Assembly (NCBI GenBank): GCA_020632595.1
Contig: JACKFF010000016.1
Location: forward strand, 1 to 64,000
Length of the DNA stretch: 64,000 bases
Origin: Nitrospiraceae bacterium
Lineage (GTDB): Bacteria > Nitrospirota > Nitrospiria > Nitrospirales > UBA8639
Direction of reading: 5' to 3'
Shown here: in pieces, positions 18,326 through 26,049 of the stretch
How the letters are laid out: each line of letters starts with the position of its first letter
How positions within the stretch are numbered: position 1 is the stretch's first letter
The notes under the pieces: model-generated
The model's input: only the letters and a program-made list of their open reading frames with translations
What the model was told of the DNA's origin: nothing
Databases searched by the model: none
Program-made: the position numbers and the translations under genes

Positions 18326-18547
18326 TCAAGAGGCAGAGGTACTGAATGTCGTTTTAGCCCATTCTTCAACAATCACGTCCCGTTCTTCCATATTCAACGC
18401 GCAATATTTTTTAAACATACCCAGCCCCCCTTTTTTTCTGCGCCACGTGACGAATTGTAAAAAGTGTTCCTTGCATAACGATTGAGTCCCGGCAGGGGCG
18501 TAGAGGGGTTCGGTGCATCCCCCAATTAGACACGTATCGGCATCCAT
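18326..18547 (-). CDS. Small cysteine/histidine protein of unknown function
   Basis: I choose the ATG at 18547, because AAGGAG lies 9 nt upstream; the frame from 18604 would run through it. The 73-residue product has a C-x4-C-x13-C-x2-H pattern (CLIGGC then CKEHF) that could bind zinc, followed by a basic WRRKKGG segment and an acidic helical C-terminus. I do not recognise the family. It is monocistronic and its small size and strong ribosome binding site argue that it is real. Confidence 0.65.
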   Translation of the reverse strand: MDADTCLIGGCTEPLYAPAGTQSLCKEHFLQFVTWRRKKGGLGMFKKYCALNMEERDVIVEEWAKTTFSTSAS

Positions 18548-18785
18548 AAACTGGTTCTCCTTAAAGGTTCCTCTGGCCACATTTTCCATTCGAAGTATGC
18601 CCAACTGCGAGCTGAGAAGGCAATCAATTCACGCCATGATAAAAAATAATTATAGGTGGATGCCACTAATAGAGGGGTTTGGCTCTCTTGCTTTCTCTGT
18701 CAAATGGCGGGTATCGTAGGCACCCTGTTTAGGCAAACCAATTCGACATAATGTCATAGTGTCGTGGAAGAAAGGAGCATATTCT

Positions 18786-19262
18786 GTGTTGACTGCTACA
18801 GATGTATTTGAACAAACGAGAGAAATGGCTTTGCGCGCAACGAGCCAGGAAGAGCGGGCTCTTCAAATCGATTATCCGGCTCTGAGCACGAAGATTGAAC
18901 AGGCATTGAAAGGTCGGAAGGTTAACCTTCTGTATGTCAACGAATTTTTGCCGGAAGGGTATGAAGATCAAGGGCGTTTTAACGTGATGGTTATGACATC
19001 TGGCAACGTTCTTTTCGATATGGTTATCGGGGACTCGTACTTTCGGTATGATGTTTTTTCTTGCTGTGATTTGGATAAAATTCAATTGATTGACGGGACT
19101 TGGGATAATAAGGAAAAACGCACGGAAGAATCATTTCTTAGTCTCCGGCTGATGCATGGCGATGAGGCGCATATTCTTCTCGCGCTTAACGACGCACATC
19201 GTCCAGCGGTATTGTCTTTTGCGGAAAAAATCTCTCATGGCCGACATCCCGAAAAAGCCTGA
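18786..19262 (+). CDS. Conserved-looking protein of unknown function
   Basis: GTG at 18786 with AAGGAG 8 nt upstream gives 158 residues; the TTG at 18789 is an alternative. No signal peptide or membrane segment is visible. The sequence alternates hydrophobic strands (VNLLYVNEF, RFNVMVMTSGNVLFDMVIG) and acidic loops with two adjacent cysteines, like a compact alpha/beta domain. I do not recognise the family. It converges on ygfZ. Confidence 0.65.
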   Translation: MLTATDVFEQTREMALRATSQEERALQIDYPALSTKIEQALKGRKVNLLYVNEFLPEGYEDQGRFNVMVMTSGNVLFDMVIGDSYFRYDVFSCCDLDKIQLIDGTWDNKEKRTEESFLSLRLMHGDEAHILLALNDAHRPAVLSFAEKISHGRHPEKA

Positions 19263-19307
19263 TCAATTTCAGATTTCGGAAGAATTCTTTTGGAATCCCG
19301 AGGCTGA

Positions 19308-20402
19308 TTAAGAGGCTGTAAACGGCAAGGCGCAGACAGACGCTGGAAAGCGCTGGTTTCTGATCTCGATTTCCAGTTTTGTCTGCGGTTGGGTAAAATC
19401 TCGTAATGGAAATCCAAGAGCAATCGGTTTTTTCACAAGAGGGGAGTGGGTGGAACTGGACACCCACCCCACTTCCCGGGTCCCACTAAAAAGTTTCGCC
19501 CCAGGTTCGGGTAGCTGTGGGACTTCCGCTTCAAGAACTAATCCGACCATTCGCCGCTTCACCGATCCGTACGTATCCATTCTGGCGACGACTTCCTGCC
19601 CCGGATAACATCCCTTCGATAAACTAAAGGCAATTCCCTCAAGATTGGCTTCTGGCGGAACGATTTTTTCATTTAAGTCCGGCCCAAGGCGAGCCAATCC
19701 ACCTTCAATCCTGGATGTCTCTAGTGCCTCCCTTCCGACCTGGAGCAGGCCTAGCTCTTTTCCCGTGTTCAAGAGATGAGACCAGAGCGAAGGAAGGGCT
19801 TCGATCGGTATAAACAATTCGTAATCTTGTCCACCCGTTTCTTCCGTGCGAGCAAGAAATCCTTGTGCATCAGCTAATGTGAAGGTGATGGTGTCTAAGA
19901 CCTGGAGTGATCCCACTTCCAAATTTAAGGCATTCTTAAGAACCTCCGGACCCTTCGGCCCCGTCACAAGGAGAAGGCCCCAGCTTTCCAGGCTATTGTG
20001 AAGTTTGGCTTTTGTCCCATAGAGCAGAAATTTTCGAAGGGCTTGATAGGTAAGATCCCCTACCTCTCCAACATCCTCAATGATCAGGGATTCGGTTTGC
20101 CGAAACACCCGGAAATAGGAAAGCATTTTCCCCTTATGGTTCATAAATGCAGAGTACCGGCCCTGCCCGGATTTGAGAGGAAGGATATCATTGCTGATGA
20201 GGCTTTGGAGCCAGGTGACCCGGTCATCTCCCGTGACCATGATTTTTCCGCGTAAGGAGAGGTCGGCGAGCCCAGCCCGCCGATGAATAGATTCATACTC
20301 TAAGAGAGTATTCCCATAATGGAATGGGACTTCCCATTCGCCACATGGTTGAAACGTGGCTCCTAGGGCTTCATGCTGCTTATGAAGAGGTAGCGTTTTC
20401 AT
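19308..20402 (-). CDS. ygfZ: YgfZ/GcvT-like folate-binding protein
   Basis: YgfZ-type proteins bind folate and help maintain [4Fe-4S] enzymes such as radical-SAM proteins. The 364 residues contain the diagnostic KGCYPGQE motif (about 265-272) in the C-terminal half of a GcvT fold. That motif separates YgfZ from true glycine-cleavage T-proteins. It is the last gene of the thiC operon and overlaps the previous stop by 4 nt. This placement makes sense because ThiC needs a [4Fe-4S] cluster; the link is inference. Confidence 0.85.
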   Translation of the reverse strand: MKTLPLHKQHEALGATFQPCGEWEVPFHYGNTLLEYESIHRRAGLADLSLRGKIMVTGDDRVTWLQSLISNDILPLKSGQGRYSAFMNHKGKMLSYFRVFRQTESLIIEDVGEVGDLTYQALRKFLLYGTKAKLHNSLESWGLLLVTGPKGPEVLKNALNLEVGSLQVLDTITFTLADAQGFLARTEETGGQDYELFIPIEALPSLWSHLLNTGKELGLLQVGREALETSRIEGGLARLGPDLNEKIVPPEANLEGIAFSLSKGCYPGQEVVARMDTYGSVKRRMVGLVLEAEVPQLPEPGAKLFSGTREVGWVSSSTHSPLVKKPIALGFPLRDFTQPQTKLEIEIRNQRFPASVCALPFTAS

Positions 20403-20782
20403 GATGTCGTTGCCGCCGTGATTTCCTCAAACAGCGCGAGTGTCCGCGCAGAAAACTCATTGCGCGAGACAATTTTTTGAATTCCAAGGTCTTTGGCCAG
20501 TTTCCAGGTTTGCACCTCTTCATGATTGGCAAAGGCCAGAATGGGCAAGGAGTGTGTTTGAGGAAGGGTTCGGAGAGATTTCACAATTTCGGAGGCATTA
20601 AGACGGTCATCGTTCATGTTAATAATGATGCCCATTGGTTGGCTGGCAAGAGCTTTGGTTTGCCAGTCATCTCCGGTGCGGAGGCGTTCCAGTTTGTAGC
20701 CTTGTGGTAAAAAGGCATCGCGTATTTTGGTGTAGAAGAAGATATCACTCACGGCCACAAGAATTGTTTTGGTGTCTGGCAT
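20399..20782 (-). CDS. Degenerate receiver-domain protein
   Basis: The 127-residue product has the pattern of a CheY-like domain alone: ILVAVSD at the first strand, IIINMNDDRL where the phospho-acceptor strand should be, ILAFANHEE and a last strand IQKIVSRNEF. The phosphorylatable Asp is replaced by Asn (INMND) and the conserved Lys by Arg, so ordinary phosphotransfer is unlikely. It overlaps ygfZ by 4 nt and lies downstream of thi4, an unusual place for a signalling protein. A pseudo-receiver acting by protein binding is my inference. Confidence 0.7.
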   Translation of the reverse strand: MPDTKTILVAVSDIFFYTKIRDAFLPQGYKLERLRTGDDWQTKALASQPMGIIINMNDDRLNASEIVKSLRTLPQTHSLPILAFANHEEVQTWKLAKDLGIQKIVSRNEFSARTLALFEEITAATTS

Positions 20783-20804
20783 TTGGTAAGGCCTTTTTGT
20801 TGTG

Positions 20805-21320
20805 CTAGTTCATGAGAGTCAGAATGCGCATGAGCGCTTGCTTAGCTGTCTTGTATTCGGGGTTAAGGGCCAGAGACTTTTTGTAGGAATCGACGGCTTG
20901 GTCCCATGCCCCTTGTCGTTCGTACACCCGTCCGAGATTCATATGAGGAAAGGAGGGGTTTTCATATCGTTTGGCTTTCATCGCCTTTTCAAGCCAAGGA
21001 ATGGCCTCTTCCAGCTGGTTGAGCTCAATGAGGTAGGCCCCGATATCGTTATAGGGATTTCCGAATTCAGGGTCCTGCCGAATAGCCTGATGGCATTCCT
21101 CAATGGCTTCTTGCAATTGTCCCATGAAACTATAGGCCCATCCTAGAAATGTGTGGGCTTCGGCTGTCGGAAAGAGGTCGATGGATTGTTTGTAGAGATC
21201 AACTGCTTCTTCCAGCTGTCCCTTCATTTGGAGCTCATAGGCCTGTTGAAAAAGGTTCCAGGCTGCCACCTTATCCTCTTCGTTGCCCTCACCCTGGTCG
21301 AGAAAATCTTGAATATCCAT
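20805..21320 (-). CDS. TPR-repeat protein
   Basis: A cytoplasmic 171-residue protein made of about four tetratricopeptide repeats, for example AWNLFQQAYELQMKGQLEEA and GRVYERQGAWDQAVDSYKKS. TPRs form protein-binding scaffolds. There is no signal peptide. It lies 52 nt after thi4 in the same direction and 22 nt before the pseudo-receiver, so it belongs to the thiamin transcription unit by position. The binding partner is unknown. Confidence 0.85.
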   Translation of the reverse strand: MDIQDFLDQGEGNEEDKVAAWNLFQQAYELQMKGQLEEAVDLYKQSIDLFPTAEAHTFLGWAYSFMGQLQEAIEECHQAIRQDPEFGNPYNDIGAYLIELNQLEEAIPWLEKAMKAKRYENPSFPHMNLGRVYERQGAWDQAVDSYKKSLALNPEYKTAKQALMRILTLMN

Positions 21321-21372
21321 GGGAAATTGTGTTCCGCACAGTCCTTTTTGTGTTTATCAGGAATAGTAGCGG

Positions 21373-22173
21373 TTACTCGCCTTTGAGCTTGTGTTGGACT
21401 AATTCAGCTGCACGTCGGCCGGAAAGCAACATCGAACCAAATGCCGGTCCCATGCGTGGACTGCCATCAACTGCAGCAACGGCCAAGCCGGTCACAAAGC
21501 AATTGGGATAGATTTCACGGGTATTTTCTACCACTAATGCTTCAGAACGCGCTACCCACATAGCTCCGTTTCCCGGAACCTTCTGATATAAATTACGTTG
21601 GTTGAGGAGATTAACCACAACGGCATCATGACCGGTAGCATCAACCACAATTTGACTTTCAAGGGCAATGGGATCTACGTGAATGGTATCATGACCGGCC
21701 ATTTCCACAGTGGAATTATTGACAACGACACCTTCGATACGATGATCCTGCCGAAGAATAAGATCGACCACTTTTGTGAGATTCATAATCTTCACGCCGG
21801 CTTCGTAAGCGGCGGAAATGAGCCGGCTGGTCACATGAGGAGGATCAACCATGGTCATGCCCGGGCAGTCTTTAATCGGTTTAAAGGGTATGCCCAATTC
21901 TTCAAGAATCCGATCCGCCGGTTCGCAAATCGTGGCCTTATTCATGAGAAATCCCCCGGACCAAAAGCCACCACCAAGAGCCAGTGATTGTTCGATGAGC
22001 AGAGTCCGGAAGCCGATTGCGGCGAGATCGCGGGCACAAAGGAGTCCGGATGGACCTCCGCCCACTATAATGATATCGCTTTCAATCAGTGCATCGAATT
22101 CTTTGTAATACTCCCGGGCAATGTGACGGGTGATGTCCCGTTCTCGTAACGGAGCGATGTTTATAGGATTCAT
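21373..22173 (-). CDS. thi4: Thi4-type ADP-thiazole synthase, His (sulfide-using) type
   Basis: Thi4 makes the thiazole half of thiamin from NAD, glycine and sulfur. The 266-residue protein has an N-terminal dinucleotide-binding GGGPSG (38-43) and a C-terminal DGSPRMGPAFGSM segment. At the sulfur-donor position, where yeast Thi4 has a suicide cysteine, this protein has His165 (TIHVDP), as in archaeal sulfide-dependent enzymes. I therefore expect multiple turnover using free sulfide, by family analogy. It follows thiC at 122 nt and should share the TPP riboswitch. Confidence 0.9.
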   Translation of the reverse strand: MNPINIAPLRERDITRHIAREYYKEFDALIESDIIIVGGGPSGLLCARDLAAIGFRTLLIEQSLALGGGFWSGGFLMNKATICEPADRILEELGIPFKPIKDCPGMTMVDPPHVTSRLISAAYEAGVKIMNLTKVVDLILRQDHRIEGVVVNNSTVEMAGHDTIHVDPIALESQIVVDATGHDAVVVNLLNQRNLYQKVPGNGAMWVARSEALVVENTREIYPNCFVTGLAVAAVDGSPRMGPAFGSMLLSGRRAAELVQHKLKGE

Positions 22174-22295
22174 AGGGGAGCTCCAGGTAATATTTTTTCG
22201 TTTTTAACCAACATAAAGGCCAATGACGTTTTGGACTTTGTCTCTGTACAAATTCCTCCGGTTTCCTGCAGATTCCGTCATTGACCCATCCCGCT

Positions 22296-24230
22296 TTATC
22301 GATATAAGTCTCCACCGGTTTTTCGGAACTCTTCTGACTTTTCCTGCATGCCCTGCTTCAGGGCGGCATCATCCGCCAATTGTTTTTCCGCAGCATACTC
22401 TCGCACGTCCTGGGTAATTTTCATAGAACAAAAATGCGGGCCACACATGGAGCAAAAATGGGCCAGTTTAGCCCCCTGAGCGGGGAGCGTGGCATCATGG
22501 AAATCCTTCGCCGTTTCCGGGTCAAGCGATAAATTGAATTGATCCTGCCAGCGAAATTCAAACCGTGCCTGTGAGAGGGCATTGTCCCGGTGTTGAGCCC
22601 CCGGGTGGCCTTTAGCCAAATCTGCGGCATGTGCCGCTATTTTGTACGCCATAACTCCGGCTTTCACGTCCTCCTTGTCAGGAAGCCCTAGATGTTCTTT
22701 GGGGGTGACGTAACACAGCATCGCGCAGCCGTACCAGCCGATCATGGCTGCGCCGATTGCGGATGTGATGTGGTCGTAGCCTGGCGCAATATCAGTGGTA
22801 AGGGGGCCCAGAGTATAGAATGGGGCTTCGTCACAAGCCGCCAATTGTTTGTCCATGTTTTCTTTGATGAGTTGCATGGGGACGTGTCCCGGCCCCTCAA
22901 TCATGACTTGGACGTCATGCTTCCAGGCGATTTTCGTGAGTTCTCCCAGTGTTTCCAGTTCGGCAAATTGGGCCACATCGTTGGCGTCCGCCAGGGAACC
23001 CGGTCGCAATCCGTCTCCTAAGCTAAATGACACATCATAACTTTTCATGATTTCGCAAATTTCTTCGAAATGCGTATAGGCAAAGTTTTCCTGATGGTGA
23101 GCCAGGCACCATTTGGCATGGATGGACCCGCCGCGGGAGACGATACCGGTCATCCGAGAGGCTGTCAGCGGGACATAGGCCAGGCGAACACCGGCATGAA
23201 TGGTGAAATAATCCACGCCCTGTTCGGCCTGTTCCACGAGAGTATCTCGAAAGATTTCCCAGGTCAGTTCCTCTGGTTTCCCACCCACTTTTTCTAAGGC
23301 TTGGTATATGGGAACGGTCCCTATGGGCACGGGGGAATTTCGTATGATCCATTCACGGGTCTCGTGGATGTTTTTCCCTGTGGAGAGGTCCATGACGGTG
23401 TCTCCTCCCCATCGGATAGACCAAATTAATTTTTCAACCTCTTCTTCAATAGAGGACGTAACGGCAGAATTTCCAATGTTGGCGTTGATTTTTACCAAAA
23501 AATTGCGCCCGATAATCATAGGCTCAATTTCTGGATGATTGATATTGGCGGGAATAATGGCCCGTCCCCGAGCCACTTCATCACGGACAAACTCCGGTGT
23601 GATGTAGGAGGGCGTGGACGCGCCCCAATTTTGTCCAGGATGTTGAACCACTCCGAAGGCCTGTCCTGTCCCCTGTTGGGCGGATAGGCGCTCCTCACGT
23701 GCCTGGTTCTCCCGGATAGCAATAAATTCCATTTCCGGTGTGACGATTCCCTTCCGGGCATAGTGCAATTGCGTGACGTTACGGCCTGCTTTCGCCCGGA
23801 GTGGCGGGCGTTGCAAATGGAACCGGATGGCCTGCAAAGCGGGATCGTTTGCACGAATTCGTCCATATCGTGAGCTGACCTCTTTCAAGGCTTCGACGTC
23901 TTGACGTTCGGCGATCCAGTCCTTTCTGATGGGATGAAGGCCCTTGCGCACATCAATCTGAATCCCAGGATCTGTGTAGGGTCCTGAGGTATCATAGACA
24001 ATGACAGGCGGGTTCTGAATTTCGGTGTCATCGTGCATGCTCCGACTGCTTGTTTGATGAATTTCCCGCATAGGGACCCGTACATCCGGTCTCGAGCCGG
24101 TTCGATATATTTTTTGTGAGCCGGGAAACGGTTGAATCGATAGGGAAGAAAGAGGAATGCGGGGCTCCTCCGAAATGACGTGTAATGATGGTGTCGAAGG
24201 ACTGGATGTGGTGGTTTGGGCTGGTGTCAT
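22296..24230 (-). CDS. thiC: Phosphomethylpyrimidine synthase ThiC
   Basis: ThiC is a radical-SAM enzyme that rearranges aminoimidazole ribotide to the pyrimidine (HMP-P) moiety of thiamin. The 644-residue length is typical, including the N-terminal domain. The cluster motif CSMCGPHFC lies near the end (Cys593, Cys596, Cys601). Other family signatures include MIGRNFLVKINANIGNSAV and EGPGHVP. It is the first gene after a TPP riboswitch and terminator, so it is repressed when thiamin diphosphate is abundant. Assignment is secure. Confidence 0.97.
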   Translation of the reverse strand: MTPAQTTTSSPSTPSLHVISEEPRIPLSSLSIQPFPGSQKIYRTGSRPDVRVPMREIHQTSSRSMHDDTEIQNPPVIVYDTSGPYTDPGIQIDVRKGLHPIRKDWIAERQDVEALKEVSSRYGRIRANDPALQAIRFHLQRPPLRAKAGRNVTQLHYARKGIVTPEMEFIAIRENQAREERLSAQQGTGQAFGVVQHPGQNWGASTPSYITPEFVRDEVARGRAIIPANINHPEIEPMIIGRNFLVKINANIGNSAVTSSIEEEVEKLIWSIRWGGDTVMDLSTGKNIHETREWIIRNSPVPIGTVPIYQALEKVGGKPEELTWEIFRDTLVEQAEQGVDYFTIHAGVRLAYVPLTASRMTGIVSRGGSIHAKWCLAHHQENFAYTHFEEICEIMKSYDVSFSLGDGLRPGSLADANDVAQFAELETLGELTKIAWKHDVQVMIEGPGHVPMQLIKENMDKQLAACDEAPFYTLGPLTTDIAPGYDHITSAIGAAMIGWYGCAMLCYVTPKEHLGLPDKEDVKAGVMAYKIAAHAADLAKGHPGAQHRDNALSQARFEFRWQDQFNLSLDPETAKDFHDATLPAQGAKLAHFCSMCGPHFCSMKITQDVREYAAEKQLADDAALKQGMQEKSEEFRKTGGDLYR

Positions 24231-24287
24231 GCAAACCCTCTCTTTCTGGGATTAGGGAATTAGTCCAGGAAGCTTACTCCATAAACA

Positions 24288-24321
24288 AAAAGCCGCCCCT
24301 TTTTCGCTAAAGAGTGCGGCT
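24288..24321 (-). terminator. Intrinsic terminator of the TPP riboswitch expression platform
   Basis: In minus-strand RNA AGCCGC pairs with GCGGCT (24321-24316 with 24296-24291). An inner CUCUUU/AAAGGG stem extends it and closes a short AGCGAA loop. It is followed by a run of five U. It lies between the aptamer and thiC, as expected for ligand-induced transcription termination. Confidence 0.8.
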
Positions 24322-24339
24322 GCTTGTGCGGGCTTTCGT

Positions 24340-24432
24340 GGCTCCTGCTTCCCTACGCTGGTATTATCCAGGTCAGGTCGTGAGGGTCGTCCCCTTGTGG
24401 GACTCTCAGCGTGTCGCACCCCTAGCGAAAAG
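24340..24432 (-). promoter_or_regulatory. TPP (THI-box) riboswitch
   Basis: The minus strand carries the conserved THI-box elements in order: GGGGTGC, CTGAGAGT, ACCC, then GACCTG followed by GGATAATACCAGCGTAGGGAAG. It binds thiamin diphosphate. It sits about 110 nt upstream of thiC with a terminator between, so it should act at transcription. It probably controls the whole thiC-thi4-TPR-receiver-ygfZ unit. Confidence 0.95.
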
Positions 24433-24433
24433 T

Positions 24434-24463
24434 ATCGTACCGCTGGGTCTTTTCCCTTGTCAA
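24434..24463 (-). promoter_or_regulatory. Sigma-70-type promoter of the thiC operon
   Basis: On the minus strand TTGACA (24463-24458) and TACGAT (24439-24434) are separated by 18 nt, immediately upstream of the riboswitch. Transcription would begin near 24427, at the very 5' edge of the aptamer. Confidence 0.65.
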
Positions 24464-24772
24464 ACCCTTACGCCATGCGAGAGGGTTGATCAATCGCTAA
24501 AAAAGGTTCATGGAAAGAAAGTGCTATCATTTTCATTGCAAGGTGCGTCACCGAAAGGTTTAACGCTTCTGTTGTTGTGTGCGGAGATTTTATCGGTCAT
24601 CCGACAAGTACGCGATGGGAATTTCGCTCTCAGGCGTTCAGGCTTTTTCAGGAGGGAATGATTTGCTACAATGGAAAGCTGGCATCCCATACAAAAGAGA
24701 CATGATCAAGATGATCAATGCGAAGCCGGGGGCTGATTTGAAAAATTTTTTCATTAACATAAGGAATGTGGC
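24464..24772. other. Intergenic region between the thiC promoter and nadA
   Basis: About 310 nt between divergent units. Short frames on both strands have no supporting features. It presumably carries the nadA promoter. Confidence 0.35.
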
Positions 24773-25876
24773 GTGACCTTATCGACTATCACAGAGCGGC
24801 CTATTGCGGACTACCAATCTCTCCAAGAGACGGAATTGTTCGAACGAATTACGGAGGCTAAACGGAGACTTGGCAGGGACGTGCTCCTGCTCGGGCACAA
24901 TTATCAGCGGGACGACGTGATTGTGCATGCCGACTTCCGAGGTGATTCTCTTCTTCTTGCCAAATACGCGGCTGAGCACCCTGAGCATCCTTATGTGGTG
25001 TTTTGCGGGGTGCATTTTATGGCTGAAACAGCCGACATTTTGAGTCGGTCCAATCAGACCGTCATTCTGCCTGACATGGCTGCAGGCTGTTCTATGGCGG
25101 ATATGGCATCCATGGAACAGGTAGATGATTGCTGGGATCGGCTCGGACGGTTTCTGCCGGTAGAAGACACCGTAACCCCCATCGTCTATGTGAATTCAGC
25201 TGCTGCGCTCAAAGCCTTTTGCGGGGAGCATGGCGGTGTGACATGTACCTCCTCCAATGCCAGAGCGATTATGAATTGGGCCTGGAAACGGAGAGAAAAG
25301 ATTCTCTTTTTCCCCGATGAGCATTTAGGGCGGAACACTGCGAATGCTATGGGGTTTCCACGCGAAGAGATGATTGTGTGGGATCCCTTCCAACCCAACG
25401 GTGGACATAACCGGGAAACCATACAGAAGGCCCGTCTGATCCTCTGGAAGGGACACTGTAGTGTGCATCAAATGTTCCAACCGGCACACGTGACCTATTT
25501 CCGGAAGCAGTATCCAGATGTTCAGGTTATTGTGCACCCTGAATGTCATGAAGATGTGGTTAATCAGGCAGACCTGGTGGGGTCGACGGAATTTATTATT
25601 CGGACGGTGACTCAGGCCGATCCTGGAACAACCTGGGCCGTGGGAACTGAGCTGAATCTGGTGAACCGGTTGAAACATGATCAAGCCGAAAAGCAAATCT
25701 ATTTTCTTTCCCCAATGGTGTGTCGGTGCTCGACGATGTTTAGAATTGATGGGCCTCATTTATGCTGGGCCGTGGAAAATCTCGTACAGGGTAATGTGGT
25801 CAATCACATTCAAGTTCCCGACGAGGAGAAAGTGTTTGCCAAGCTGGCTTTGGACCGCATGATGGATTTGAGTTGA
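24773..25876 (+). CDS. nadA: Quinolinate synthase NadA
   Basis: NadA condenses iminoaspartate with dihydroxyacetone phosphate to quinolinate in NAD synthesis, using a [4Fe-4S] cluster. GTG at 24773 has AAGGAA 6 nt upstream. The 367-residue protein has the NadA repeats LLGHNYQRDDV, VFCGVHFMAETA, CTSSNA and HPECHEDV. Candidate cluster cysteines are in AGCSMADM, in HPECHEDV and in the C-terminal MVCRCSTM segment. NadB and NadC are not in the window. Assignment is secure. Confidence 0.95.
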   Translation: MTLSTITERPIADYQSLQETELFERITEAKRRLGRDVLLLGHNYQRDDVIVHADFRGDSLLLAKYAAEHPEHPYVVFCGVHFMAETADILSRSNQTVILPDMAAGCSMADMASMEQVDDCWDRLGRFLPVEDTVTPIVYVNSAAALKAFCGEHGGVTCTSSNARAIMNWAWKRREKILFFPDEHLGRNTANAMGFPREEMIVWDPFQPNGGHNRETIQKARLILWKGHCSVHQMFQPAHVTYFRKQYPDVQVIVHPECHEDVVNQADLVGSTEFIIRTVTQADPGTTWAVGTELNLVNRLKHDQAEKQIYFLSPMVCRCSTMFRIDGPHLCWAVENLVQGNVVNHIQVPDEEKVFAKLALDRMMDLS

Positions 25877-26049
25877 TTACCTTCCTTTTGTGATTTCCTC
25901 TTCCCTTGTTTGTGGCGCTTTCAACTCAAGGATACGGTTCTTCCGTGTGCCTATGTGGTGGCGAAAGGCCTGAAGCGCGTTGTTTGACGGGTTTACGGGG
26001 CATGGCTAGAATGGCCTTGAGTTGTCCCATTATTCTTAAGAATTTGCCC

